A DNA stretch of 9,953 bases from positions 1 through 9,953 of the forward strand of contig CAUQSG010000059.1 in assembly GCA_963520725.1 (NCBI GenBank), read 5' to 3'. The notes beneath the pieces are model-generated. The model was not told where the DNA came from, made no database searches, and saw nothing but the letters and a program-made list of their open reading frames with translations. This DNA comes from JABCPE02 sp963520725. Its GTDB lineage: Bacteria > Bacteroidota > Bacteroidia > Flavobacteriales > Weeksellaceae. Position 1 is the first letter of the stretch. Each line of letters starts with the position of its first letter. Of this stretch, positions 1-7,729 are shown in pieces. The position numbers and the translations under genes were made by a program.

Positions 1-61
1 TGGAGGGAAAGTAAATAATATTTAGAATTTTTTAATAAAGAATTTAATAAAACTTAAAAAC

Positions 62-1231
62 ATGGAAAACAATAAACAAAATTTCGAAACACTTGCTATT
101 CGTACACAGACAGAAAGAACTCAGTATGATGAGCATTCGGTGCCGTTATACCTTACTTCAAGTTTTATTTTTGAGGATGCGGAGGATATGCGGGCGAGTT
201 TCGCGGAGGAAAAACCAAAGAACCTTTACAGTAGATTTACTAACCCAAATGTAACTGAATTTGTCGATAAAATCGCTAAAATGGAAGGCGCCGAAACGGG
301 CTATGCTTTCGCTACGGGAATGGCGGCGATATATAGCACACTGGCATCTCTGCTTTCTGCGGGCGATCATATACTCAGCTGCCGTTCGGTGTTTGGTTCT
401 ACACATACACTTTTTACAAAATATTTTCCAAAGTGGAATATCAATACCACTTATTTCGAAGCACATGAGGAAGATATAGAAAAATACATCCGCCCAGAGA
501 CCAAGATTCTTTATCTGGAAACTCCTACTAATCCTGCGATAGAGGTTTTAGATTTGGAGAAAATGGGAAAAATCGCCAAGAAGCATAATTTGCTTTTTGT
601 GGTGGATAATTGTTTTGCTACGCCATACATCCAGCAGCCTATAAAATATGGAGCTGATATCGTGGTGCATTCGGCTACGAAACTGATCGACGGACAGGGG
701 AGAGTTCTCGGCGGTGTCGCTGTGGGTAGAGCAGATTTAATTCGTGAAATTTATCTTTTTGCGAGAAATACAGGGCCAGCAATGTCGCCATTTAACGCTT
801 GGGTTTTATCTAAATCATTGGAAACACTAGCGCTAAGGGTAGAGAAACACTGCGAAAATGCGCTGAAAGTAGCAGAGTTTTTAGAACAACATCCTAATGT
901 AGAATTTGTGAAATATCCGTTTTTAAAATCACACCCGAACCATGAAGTTGCCAAAAAACAAATGAAATTGGGCGGAAGCATCGTAGCATTCCAAGTGAAA
1001 GGCGGTGTAGAAGGTGGAAGAAATTTCTTAAACAAAATCAAAATGTGTTCATTATCAGCCAATCTGGGAGATACTAGAACTATAGTAACTCACCCAGCTT
1101 CCACTACGCATTCTAAACTAAGCGAAGAAGAAAGAAACGAAGTGGGCATCACAGCAGGGCTGGTTCGCTGCTCGGTAGGGCTGGAAAATGTAGAAGACAT
1201 TATTGCAGATTTGAAACAGGCATTGGAGTAG
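62..1231 (+). CDS. metZ: O-succinylhomoserine sulfhydrylase (MetZ-type PLP enzyme)
   Basis: This 389-residue protein is a complete Cys/Met-metabolism PLP-dependent enzyme. The family includes cystathionine gamma-synthase and the homoserine sulfhydrylases. The PLP lysine is Lys207 in SATKLIDGQGR (204-214); the DGQGR continuation is characteristic of MetZ, which forms homocysteine directly from O-acylhomoserine and sulfide in the cytoplasm. Other family landmarks are YSRFTNP (56-62) and ATGMAA (84-89) for phosphate and cofactor binding, Asp182 in VVDN, which pairs with the pyridine nitrogen, and Arg369 before SVGLE, which binds the substrate carboxylate. Length is normal for the family. The start is the first ATG, preceded by an A-rich leader with no Shine-Dalgarno, as is usual in Bacteroidota. 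The adjacent MetH half would use its product. Whether the acyl donor is succinyl or acetyl cannot be settled from sequence; cystathionine gamma-synthase activity is a less likely alternative. No acyltransferase gene (metA or metX) is in view. Confidence 0.9.
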   Translation: MENNKQNFETLAIRTQTERTQYDEHSVPLYLTSSFIFEDAEDMRASFAEEKPKNLYSRFTNPNVTEFVDKIAKMEGAETGYAFATGMAAIYSTLASLLSAGDHILSCRSVFGSTHTLFTKYFPKWNINTTYFEAHEEDIEKYIRPETKILYLETPTNPAIEVLDLEKMGKIAKKHNLLFVVDNCFATPYIQQPIKYGADIVVHSATKLIDGQGRVLGGVAVGRADLIREIYLFARNTGPAMSPFNAWVLSKSLETLALRVEKHCENALKVAEFLEQHPNVEFVKYPFLKSHPNHEVAKKQMKLGGSIVAFQVKGGVEGGRNFLNKIKMCSLSANLGDTRTIVTHPASTTHSKLSEEERNEVGITAGLVRCSVGLENVEDIIADLKQALE

Positions 1232-1398
1232 AAATTTAAGATTTTTCAATAGTTGGGAAAAGCATTAGAGCTTTATCGAAATGAAGAAGGATAGGATTTA
1301 TAATGTTCATTTCTTTTAATAATATTGAATATTTTTCTATTAAGTTGTTGAAGAATAAAGGAATAGAAATAGGGAACTAATATTTAAATAAAATAAAT

Positions 1399-2400
1399 TT
1401 GAAAAATACAAAACAATTAAATGATGCATTGGAGCATCGGATTTTGATTCTGGATGGAGCTATGGGAACCATGATTCAGAAGTATAATCTTACCGAAGAA
1501 GACTATCGCGGCGAGCAGTTTCGTGATTGGGCATATCCCGTGAAAGGGAATAATGATATGCTGTCCATCACCAAACCCAGCGTGATAGATGAAATCCACA
1601 GGCAGTATTTGGAGGCTGGGGCAGACATTATAGAGACCAATACTTTTTCCAGCACGACCATTGCGATGGCGGACTACCATATGGAGGATTTCGTTTATCA
1701 GCTCAACTATGAATCAGCAAAGCTTGCCCGAAAAGCCTGCGATGATTATACCGCTAAAACTCCAGATAAACCGAGATTTGTGGCAGGGGCTATCGGGCCG
1801 ACCAATAAAACAGCCAGTCTCAGCCCAGATGTGAATGACCCAGGCTACAGAGCCATTACTTTTGATGAACTTAGAAAAGCTTATAAACAGCAGGCGGAGG
1901 CATTATTAGATGGTGGAGTGGATATTCTCTTGGTGGAAACTATTTTTGACACGCTCAATGCAAAGGCGGCTCTTTTCGCGATTGATGAAATTCAGGAGGA
2001 GAGAGGAATCTGTATTCCTACGATGGTTTCTGGAACTATTACTGATGCTTCTGGGCGTACTCTGAGCGGACAGACTGCGGAAGCTTTCCTTATTTCGGTT
2101 TCTCATTTGGATTTATTGAGTATCGGGTTTAATTGTGCTTTGGGTGCGAAACAGCTTGTTCCATATTTAGAGGCTGTCGCTCCACAAACTCACTTTAGGA
2201 TTTCTGCTCACCCAAATGCAGGACTTCCTAATGCTTTTGGGCAGTATGATGAAACGCCTGAGCAGACCGCAGAGCAGATAAAAGAGTATCTGGATAAAGG
2301 ATTGATAAACATTATCGGTGGTTGCTGTGGTACTACACCAGAACATATAAAGGCTCTTGCAGACCTTGCAAAAGGCTATAAACCAAGAAAAAATACTTAA
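1399..2400 (+). CDS. metH: Methionine synthase, homocysteine-binding part (MetH N-terminal domain as a separate protein)
   Basis: This 333-residue protein is a single homocysteine S-methyltransferase (TIM-barrel) domain matching the first module of cobalamin-dependent MetH. It opens with ILDGAMGTMIQ (17-27). The three zinc-ligand cysteines are present: Cys246 in GFNCALG, and Cys309 and Cys310 in GGCCGTTPEH. They sit one residue before the E. coli MetH positions 247, 310 and 311, so registration with the full-length enzyme is excellent. It would bind zinc and activate homocysteine for methylation by methylcobalamin held on the MetH2 protein. The start is TTG at 1399: the next in-frame ATG is codon 22, inside the conserved GAMG motif, and an in-frame stop lies at 1378-1380. 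It follows metZ by 167 bases with no terminator between, so cotranscription is likely. A stand-alone betaine- or S-methylmethionine-type methyltransferase is a poorer fit, given the complementary metH2 downstream. Confidence 0.9.
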   Translation: MKNTKQLNDALEHRILILDGAMGTMIQKYNLTEEDYRGEQFRDWAYPVKGNNDMLSITKPSVIDEIHRQYLEAGADIIETNTFSSTTIAMADYHMEDFVYQLNYESAKLARKACDDYTAKTPDKPRFVAGAIGPTNKTASLSPDVNDPGYRAITFDELRKAYKQQAEALLDGGVDILLVETIFDTLNAKAALFAIDEIQEERGICIPTMVSGTITDASGRTLSGQTAEAFLISVSHLDLLSIGFNCALGAKQLVPYLEAVAPQTHFRISAHPNAGLPNAFGQYDETPEQTAEQIKEYLDKGLINIIGGCCGTTPEHIKALADLAKGYKPRKNT

Positions 2401-2426
2401 AAAGTGTTAAAAAATCATAAAATAAA

Positions 2427-2456
2427 TATGCTCTTTCGAAATAAAATGTATATTTG
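2427..2456 (+). promoter_or_regulatory. Promoter of the ompA-like gene
   Basis: TATATTTG at 2449-2456 matches the Bacteroidota -7 consensus TAnnTTTG exactly. A weak -33 candidate (TATG, 2427-2430) lies 18 bases upstream. Transcription would begin near 2462, giving a leader of roughly 25 bases that is A/T-rich with no Shine-Dalgarno. It indicates that the gene is transcribed independently of the met genes around it. Confidence 0.7.
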
Positions 2457-2485
2457 CACCATTAATTCATAAAATTAGTTTAGAA

Positions 2486-3622
2486 ATGAAGAAGATTTTC
2501 TTATCAGTAATGTTAGCAGGTGCTGCAGTAGCAGCTAATGCACAGAGTGTTAGCAGTATTAGCTATGGTAAATTTTTTGATAACTGGCAAGTAGGTGTGA
2601 ATGTAGGAGGATATACTCCAACTACAGGAAATGCTTTCTTTAAGTCAGCAAGACCTAACTTCGGTGTAGAAGTAGGAAAACAAATTTCTCCTAGCTTCCG
2701 TCTTGGATTAGATGGTACTGCTTATATCAATGACAATTCTTTTGGAGTTAGAAATCCATTGGCTATTGAGCATGTAAATGTAGCTATGTTAGGTAACTTC
2801 AACCTTAGCAACATCTTCGCTGGTTACAAAGGAGAACCTCGTAAGTTTGAAGTAGAAGCAGTTGCTGGACCAGGATGGTTCCATTTATTCAATCCAGGGA
2901 AAGAGAATGATTATAGTGCAATGTCAGTTAAGTTTGGTGCAAACTTTTTACTTAACTTAGGTTCTTCTAAAGCTTGGGCAGTTAAGTTTAGTCCATCAAT
3001 CTTATATCTAATAGATGAACCTATTGCTCAACATGCAAACAGCCTTAATTCATTAAATTCTTATACACAAGCAAGTTTAGGTCTTGTTTACAGATTTAAA
3101 GGAAGCAACGGAGCACACCACTTCACTGCAGCTCAGGCATCTGCACCTGTAGTAGAGGATAACTCTGGAGCACTTCGTGGAGAATTGAGCGAAAAAGATA
3201 GAGAATTGAGAGATGCTAGAAACCGTATCCACGAATTGGAAGGAGAATTAGCAGAAGCTCGTAACAGAAAACCAGAAGTAGAAACTGTGGTAGAAACTAA
3301 GAGAACTCTAGAGTCTGTAGTTACTTTCGCACAAGGAAAAACTATCATCGCTCCTTCTCAGCAGCCGAATGTAGCTAGAATCGCTACTTATTTGAGAAAA
3401 TATCCTAACAGTAAAGTTGTTATCAAAGGATTTGCTTCACCAGAAGGAAGTATCGAAGTTAACGAAAGAATCGCTAAAGCTCGTGCGGAAGCAGTTAAAG
3501 CTGTTCTTGTTAAACAATACAAAATCAATGCTGATCGTATCGTAGCAGAAGGAAACGGTATTGGTCATATGTTCTCAGAACCAGATTGGAACAGAGTAAG
3601 TATTGCAACAATTAAAGAATAA
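2486..3622 (+). CDS. OmpA-family outer-membrane protein (beta-barrel plus C-terminal OmpA-like domain)
   Basis: This 378-residue exported protein has a Sec signal peptide (about 1-19) with probable cleavage after ANA. Residues about 25-204 alternate polar and aromatic stretches and end in LVYRF, consistent with an eight-stranded-type outer-membrane barrel. A charged, heptad-rich linker at about 229-260 (GELSEKDRELRDARNRIHEL) looks like a short coiled coil. The C-terminal OmpA-like, peptidoglycan-associating domain covers about 273-378, with GFASPEG (315-321), an RAEAV helix with Arg333, and a final NRVSIATI. Serine occupies the site of the usual peptidoglycan-contacting aspartate of the GxTD motif, while the arginine is kept. 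Its likely role is a structural link between outer membrane and cell wall. It has its own promoter and a strong terminator and stands between the two halves of MetH. Codon choice appears more uniform than in its neighbours, as expected for an abundant protein. The family is clear; the exact function is not. Confidence 0.88.
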   Translation: MKKIFLSVMLAGAAVAANAQSVSSISYGKFFDNWQVGVNVGGYTPTTGNAFFKSARPNFGVEVGKQISPSFRLGLDGTAYINDNSFGVRNPLAIEHVNVAMLGNFNLSNIFAGYKGEPRKFEVEAVAGPGWFHLFNPGKENDYSAMSVKFGANFLLNLGSSKAWAVKFSPSILYLIDEPIAQHANSLNSLNSYTQASLGLVYRFKGSNGAHHFTAAQASAPVVEDNSGALRGELSEKDRELRDARNRIHELEGELAEARNRKPEVETVVETKRTLESVVTFAQGKTIIAPSQQPNVARIATYLRKYPNSKVVIKGFASPEGSIEVNERIAKARAEAVKAVLVKQYKINADRIVAEGNGIGHMFSEPDWNRVSIATIKE

Positions 3623-3648
3623 TTTAAAATTGTTCAATGTTTCATAAC

Positions 3649-3684
3649 AAATAGGAAGGTAAATTTTTACCTTCCTATTTTTTT
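3649..3684 (+). terminator. Intrinsic terminator after the ompA-like gene
   Basis: A perfect 15-bp inverted repeat (3649-3663 with 3666-3680, core AGGAAGGTAAA/TTTACCTTCCT) is followed directly by a T run. The real loop would open a few of the central A-T pairs. It should isolate the ompA-like transcript from metH2. Confidence 0.9.
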
Positions 3685-3701
3685 ATGTTTTTTAAAAAAC
3701 T

Positions 3702-3709
3702 TACCTTTG
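3702..3709 (+). promoter_or_regulatory. Probable promoter (-7 element) of metH2
   Basis: TACCTTTG fits TAnnTTTG and lies 33 bases before the metH2 ATG and just after the ompA terminator, where a promoter is needed. I do not see a clear -33 TTG at the expected spacing. The 120-base interval is too short and simple to hold a cobalamin riboswitch, and none is recognisable. Confidence 0.5.
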
Positions 3710-3742
3710 GATTTTTATAATTTTAACTGAAAATAGCCATAC

Positions 3743-6415
3743 ATGAGATATTTAAAACTTTCAGGGCTTGAGCCGCTCGTAATTACGCCAGAATCTAATT
3801 TTGTGAATGTGGGAGAGCGGACAAATGTAGCAGGATCAAAGAAATTTTTGAGGCTGATAGGCGAAGGGAATTTTACAGAGGCTTTAGAAATTGCCCGAAA
3901 TCAAGTGGAGGGTGGAGCCCAGATTTTGGATGTAAATATGGATGACGGACTGATAGATGGGAAAGCCTCAATGGTGAAATTTCTCAATCTGATAGCTTCA
4001 GAACCTGATATTGCTCGTATTCCGATTATGATAGACTCTTCCCGTTGGGAGATTTTAGAAGCTGGTTTGCAGGTGGTTCAGGGAAAATCGGTGGTGAATT
4101 CCATCAGTTTAAAAGAAGGAGAAGAGGAGTTTATCCGCCAAGCTAAAATTATAAAAAGATATGGAGCGGCGGTTATTGTAATGGCCTTCGATGAAGTGAG
4201 CCAAGCCGATAATTACCAGCGAAGAATAGAGATAGCGGAGCGCTCGTATAAAATCTTAGTGGATAAAGTAGGCTTTCCGCCAGAGGATATTATTTTTGAC
4301 CTTAATATTTTCCCTGTGGCTACGGGAATGGAGGAACATAGGCGAAATGCTATTGATTTTATAGAAGCGACAAGGTGGGTTCGCCAGAATCTTCCATATG
4401 TGTCTGTGAGCGGTGGAGTTTCTAATGTTTCGTTTTCTTTTAGAGGAAATGATGCAGTGCGGGAAGCCATGCACTCGGTATTTCTGTATCATGCTATAAA
4501 AGCAGGGATGAATATGGGAATTGTAAATCCTACGATGCTGGAGGTCTATGATGAAATTCCTAAAGACCTTTTGGAGCTGGTAGAAGATGTGATACTAGAC
4601 CGAAGAGATGATGCTACGGAGCGTTTGTTGGACTATTCCGAAAAAGTAAAATCAGTCAAAAAAGAAAAAACAGAAGACCTGTCTTGGCGCGAACAGCCTT
4701 TGCAGGAACGCATTACCTATTCACTGGTAAAAGGCGTGGACAAATTCATAGAGGAAGATATGGAAGCTGCCTTGAAGGAAGCGAGACGACCGCTGGATGT
4801 CATAGAAATTAACCTAATGACAGGGATGAGTGTGGTGGGAGACCTTTTCGGAAGTGGAAAAATGTTTCTTCCGCAAGTGGTAAAATCTGCAAGGGTGATG
4901 AAACGCGCAGTGGCTTATTTGGAACCTTTCATAGAAGCAGAAAAAGACACTTCCAAGCCTTCTAATGGTAAAATTCTTTTGGCGACAGTGAAAGGCGATG
5001 TCCATGATATTGGTAAAAATATCGTGGGTGTGGTATTGGCATGTAACAACTATGAAATCATAGATTTGGGCGTGATGGTGCCTTGTGAAAAAATCATTCA
5101 GACAGCCATAGAACAAAAGGTGGATATCATCGGACTGAGTGGTTTGATTACGCCGAGTCTGGATGAAATGGAATATGTAGCATCCGAATTAGATAGACAA
5201 AACCTGGATTTTCCGCTATTGGTAGGAGGAGCGACGACTTCCAAAGCCCATACCGCTGTGAAAATTGCACCAAAATACCGAAATACCGTGGTGCATGGTG
5301 GAGATGCCTCGCGAACGGTGAATATAGTAAATTCGCTATTGAGCGAAGAAAAATCTGCTGAATACAAAAAAGAGCTTAAAAAGGAATATGATGAGTTCAG
5401 AGAGAAATTTTTGGCAAGACAGACAGACAAAGAATATGTATCCATAGAGGAAGCAAGAGAAAAGAGATTTAAAATAGACTGGGAAAACGAAACCATCATT
5501 AAGCCTAAAAAATTAGGAATTACAGTGATTGAAGATCAGGATTTCCGTGAGCTTCTTCCTTTCGTGGATTGGTCTCCGTTTTTCCGAAGCTGGGATTTGC
5601 ACGGCAGATATCCAAATATTTTAGAAGATGAAAAAGTAGTGGAGCAGGCTCGTGAGCTTTGGGCTGATGCGCAGGTGATTTTAGATAAAATTCTAAACGA
5701 AAAATTGCTTAAAGCCAAGGCTATTTTTGGGCTTTTTCCAGCCAATTCTAACGACCGAGATGATATTATTTTAGATAAAGATGGGGAAGAATTTGTTTTC
5801 CGAACACTTCGCCAGCAGTTGAAAAAATCGGCAGGGAAGGAGTATTTCGCCTTGTCGGACTTTATAGCTCCGCAAAGCGCTGGGAAACAAGACTATATAG
5901 GTGCTTTCGCAGTGACGGCTGGTTTTGGTACGGATGAATTGGTGAAATATTATGAAGCCCAAAATGATGATTATTCCACCATCATGGCGAAGGCTCTGGC
6001 AGATAGGTTTGCGGAGGCGTTTGCGGAATTTCTGCATTGGAAAGTGAGAAAAGAATACTGGGGATATGCAGCGGATGAGAGCCTTAGCAATGAGGAGTTG
6101 ATAGATGAGGAATACAAGGGTATTCGCCCTGCTCCTGGCTATCCAGCGTGTCCAGACCATTTGGAAAGGGCTACGATTTGGGAACTTCTGAAAGTGAAAG
6201 AGACTATCGGTATAGAGCTGATGGATGCTGGTCTGGCGATGTATCCTACGGCGGCAGTTTCGGGGTATTATTTCGCTAATGCAAAGGCAAAATATTTCGG
6301 AGTTGGTAAAATCTGTGAAGACCAGCTGAAAGATTATACCGAAAGAAAGGGCGTAGATGAGGAATTTGCTAGAAAATGGCTGAGTCCTATTTTAGCAGGG
6401 AAACAAAATATTTAA
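3743..6415 (+). CDS. metH: Methionine synthase, pterin/cobalamin/activation part (MetH C-terminal three domains)
   Basis: This 890-residue protein carries everything in cobalamin-dependent methionine synthase except the homocysteine domain. Residues about 18-290 are the pterin-binding barrel that presents 5-methyl-tetrahydrofolate (NVGERTNVAGS 22-32, DVNMDDG 63-69, MIDSSRW 96-102). About 315-405 is the helical cap. About 408-535 is the Rossmann-like cobalamin domain with DVHDIG (419-424); His421 corresponds to the axial cobalt ligand His759 of E. coli. About 560-890 is the reactivation domain, which binds S-adenosylmethionine (RPAPGYPACPDH 795-806, YPTAAVSGYYF 834-844). The constant offset of 338 to E. 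coli numbering shows that the split lies in the linker after the homocysteine domain. It needs the MetH1 protein as a partner in trans. The start is the first ATG, close to the conserved pterin motif. The gene probably has its own promoter and continues into metF. The reductase needed for reactivation is not in this window. Confidence 0.95.
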   Translation: MRYLKLSGLEPLVITPESNFVNVGERTNVAGSKKFLRLIGEGNFTEALEIARNQVEGGAQILDVNMDDGLIDGKASMVKFLNLIASEPDIARIPIMIDSSRWEILEAGLQVVQGKSVVNSISLKEGEEEFIRQAKIIKRYGAAVIVMAFDEVSQADNYQRRIEIAERSYKILVDKVGFPPEDIIFDLNIFPVATGMEEHRRNAIDFIEATRWVRQNLPYVSVSGGVSNVSFSFRGNDAVREAMHSVFLYHAIKAGMNMGIVNPTMLEVYDEIPKDLLELVEDVILDRRDDATERLLDYSEKVKSVKKEKTEDLSWREQPLQERITYSLVKGVDKFIEEDMEAALKEARRPLDVIEINLMTGMSVVGDLFGSGKMFLPQVVKSARVMKRAVAYLEPFIEAEKDTSKPSNGKILLATVKGDVHDIGKNIVGVVLACNNYEIIDLGVMVPCEKIIQTAIEQKVDIIGLSGLITPSLDEMEYVASELDRQNLDFPLLVGGATTSKAHTAVKIAPKYRNTVVHGGDASRTVNIVNSLLSEEKSAEYKKELKKEYDEFREKFLARQTDKEYVSIEEAREKRFKIDWENETIIKPKKLGITVIEDQDFRELLPFVDWSPFFRSWDLHGRYPNILEDEKVVEQARELWADAQVILDKILNEKLLKAKAIFGLFPANSNDRDDIILDKDGEEFVFRTLRQQLKKSAGKEYFALSDFIAPQSAGKQDYIGAFAVTAGFGTDELVKYYEAQNDDYSTIMAKALADRFAEAFAEFLHWKVRKEYWGYAADESLSNEELIDEEYKGIRPAPGYPACPDHLERATIWELLKVKETIGIELMDAGLAMYPTAAVSGYYFANAKAKYFGVGKICEDQLKDYTERKGVDEEFARKWLSPILAGKQNI

Positions 6416-6433
6416 ATTAGGTTTGAACAGAGA

Positions 6434-6708
6434 ATGAGAATAAGTTGGTATGCGTTATTCTTATTATTAGGAATAAATGTTTGGGGACAAGAGCAGGAAA
6501 TAGAGCCTATCAATACGGACAGACCAGACCAAAACATAATTTATCTGCTGGGCTGGAATATCTCTTAACCAATGATTTACAATTAGACGCCATAGCAGGA
6601 TTTTCTGTTTTTAAATCGGAATCAGATAATTTCGTAGCTTTGGGGGTAGCATATAGATTTAAAAATAAAAATAAAAATAAAAATAAACAACAAAATAAAC
6701 AATCATGA
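6434..6708 (+). pseudogene. Remnant of an outer-membrane beta-barrel 'transporter' gene, internally deleted and out of frame
   Basis: The first frame, from ATG 6434, encodes a signal peptide (hydrophobic LFLLLG, cut near VWGQ) and then INTDRPDQ, a typical mature start of Bacteroidota barrel proteins annotated as transporters or phenol MetA-degradation-like. It runs into a stop at 6566-6568 after 44 codons. From about 6526 a different frame continues with RPKHNLSAGLEYL and NDLQLDAIAGFS and ends in AYRF (6649-6660), like the last strands and terminal aromatic of such a barrel. The family is usually about 250 residues; here about 33 N-terminal and 45 C-terminal codons remain, so the middle is missing and the ends are out of frame. 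After YRF the frame runs through an (AAAAAT)4 repeat and stops at a TGA overlapping the metF ATG. It begins 18 bases after metH2, so it is still transcribed with the operon. Family assignment is from recalled motif patterns. Confidence 0.75.
6661..6684 (+). repeat. (AAAAAT)4 hexanucleotide tract ahead of metF
   Basis: There are four perfect tandem copies of AAAAAT followed by AAA, ending 20 bases before the metF start. In the remnant gene's frame it would encode repeated Lys-Asn. Six-base units do not shift frame, so copy-number change would alter the leader length and A-richness ahead of metF rather than switch a gene on or off. Confidence 0.9.
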
Positions 6709-7661
6709 AAGTAACAGAACACATAGAAAAAGCCAATGGTAAGACCCTTTTTTCGTTTGAGATTTTGCCGCCGCTTAAAGGACAGAATATCAATTTGTTC
6801 TTTGATGCTATAGACCCTCTTTTGGAGTATTCGCCTAGTTTTATTAATGTGACTTATCACAGAGAAGAATATGAGTATGTAGAGCATGAAAACGGTTTGC
6901 TGGAAAGAAGAGTGGTAAGAAAACGCCCAGGAACGGTGGGTATCTGTGCGGCGATACAGAACAGATATCACATAGATGCTATTCCGCATATCTTGTGTGG
7001 AGGCTTTAATAGAGAGGAAACGGAGAATTTCCTGATAGACTTAGATTTCTTGGAGATAGATAATGTGATGGCACTTCGTGGTGATGTGATGACGGCCGAA
7101 ACTTATTTCAAACCAGAAAAAAACGGAAACGCCCACGCCTCAGAATTAGTTCATCAAATCAAACAAATGAATGATGGGATTTATCTAGACCATAATATAG
7201 AACTGCCATCGCCGACCAATTTCTGCATTGGTGTTGCGGGTTATCCAGAAAAACACATGGAGGCGGCGAGTCTACATCAGGATGTATTGAACCTGAAGAA
7301 AAAACAAGAAGCAGGAGCGGACTATGTGGTGACGCAGATGTTTTTTGATAATCAAAAATTCTTTGAATTCGTGGATAAATGTAGGGAAGAAGGCATCACT
7401 ATTCCAATAATCCCAGGGCTGAAACCTATCACGGCAAAAAGCCAGCTGAGTATGCTCCCATATCGTTTTAAGGTGGATTTGCCAGATGATTTGGTGATTG
7501 AAATTACAAAATGTAAAACCGCTACTGATATAAAACAAGTAGGAATAGAATGGTGTACAGCCCAAAGTAAAGAGCTGAAAGAAAGAGGTGTTCCTGCACT
7601 GCATTACTATTCCATGGGGCGCAGTGAAGGGGTGAAACAGATCGTAAATGAAGTTTTTTAA
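6705..7661 (+). CDS. metF: 5,10-methylenetetrahydrofolate reductase
   Basis: This 318-residue cytoplasmic flavoenzyme reduces 5,10-methylene-tetrahydrofolate to 5-methyl-tetrahydrofolate, the methyl donor for methionine synthase. It is a single TIM-barrel domain with the family landmarks FSFEILPP (16-23, Glu19 matching the catalytic glutamate), ALRGD (123-127, Asp127 at the folate/flavin aspartate), GVAGYPEKH (176-184), TQMFFD (210-215) and IPGLKP (236-241). The VTYHREEYEYVEHENG region after strand 2 (about 49-64) is longer than in the E. coli enzyme; I believe such an extension is usual in Bacteroidota. The start ATG overlaps the TGA that closes the remnant frame upstream (ATGA), a layout that would have allowed translational coupling when that gene was intact. 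It is the last gene of the met cluster, with a terminator just downstream. Its cofactor preference (NADH or otherwise) cannot be read from the sequence. Confidence 0.95.
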   Translation: MKVTEHIEKANGKTLFSFEILPPLKGQNINLFFDAIDPLLEYSPSFINVTYHREEYEYVEHENGLLERRVVRKRPGTVGICAAIQNRYHIDAIPHILCGGFNREETENFLIDLDFLEIDNVMALRGDVMTAETYFKPEKNGNAHASELVHQIKQMNDGIYLDHNIELPSPTNFCIGVAGYPEKHMEAASLHQDVLNLKKKQEAGADYVVTQMFFDNQKFFEFVDKCREEGITIPIIPGLKPITAKSQLSMLPYRFKVDLPDDLVIEITKCKTATDIKQVGIEWCTAQSKELKERGVPALHYYSMGRSEGVKQIVNEVF

Positions 7662-7671
7662 GAAAAAGTTT

Positions 7672-7710
7672 AAATAAGAAAGTTCTGTTTCATGGGACTT
7701 TCTTATTTTG
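7672..7710 (+). terminator. Intrinsic terminator after metF
   Basis: A perfect 12-bp stem (7672-7683 with 7697-7708, core AAGAAAGT/ACTTTCTT), extended by a G-U and a C-G pair around a 9-base loop, ends in a short T run. It closes the metH2-metF transcription unit. Confidence 0.85.
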
Positions 7711-7729
7711 TGTTTAAATATTGAAAAAT

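Noticed and set aside
1..18. Possible last codons of an upstream gene ending in TAA at 16-18
   Set aside because: Only five codons are visible and other frames also close within a few codons; nothing identifies a gene.
1..61. SAM riboswitch ahead of metZ
   Set aside because: Only 61 bases of leader are in the window, with no recognisable stem set or terminator; a riboswitch further upstream cannot be assessed.
1232..1398. Gene, terminator or promoter in the metZ-metH1 gap
   Set aside because: There is only a 5-bp AAAGC/GCTTT hairpin without a T run, no good TAnnTTTG box and no open frame of note. A GCATTAGAG similar to the metZ tail looks like chance.
5098..5499. 133-codon reverse-strand open frame inside metH2, and similar antisense frames in other genes
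   Set aside because: They lie wholly inside strongly supported genes, show no recognisable domains, and are explained by the coding strand's composition.
6445..6708. Small intact protein starting at TTG 6445
   Set aside because: The barrel-like similarity begins only at about 6526, while the signal peptide is in the other frame from ATG 6434; a decayed gene explains both.
6510..6989. 159-codon reverse-strand open frame across the remnant gene and metF start
   Set aside because: Its translation is low-complexity (Phe/Leu runs from the A-rich tract) and it overlaps the conserved metF N-terminus.
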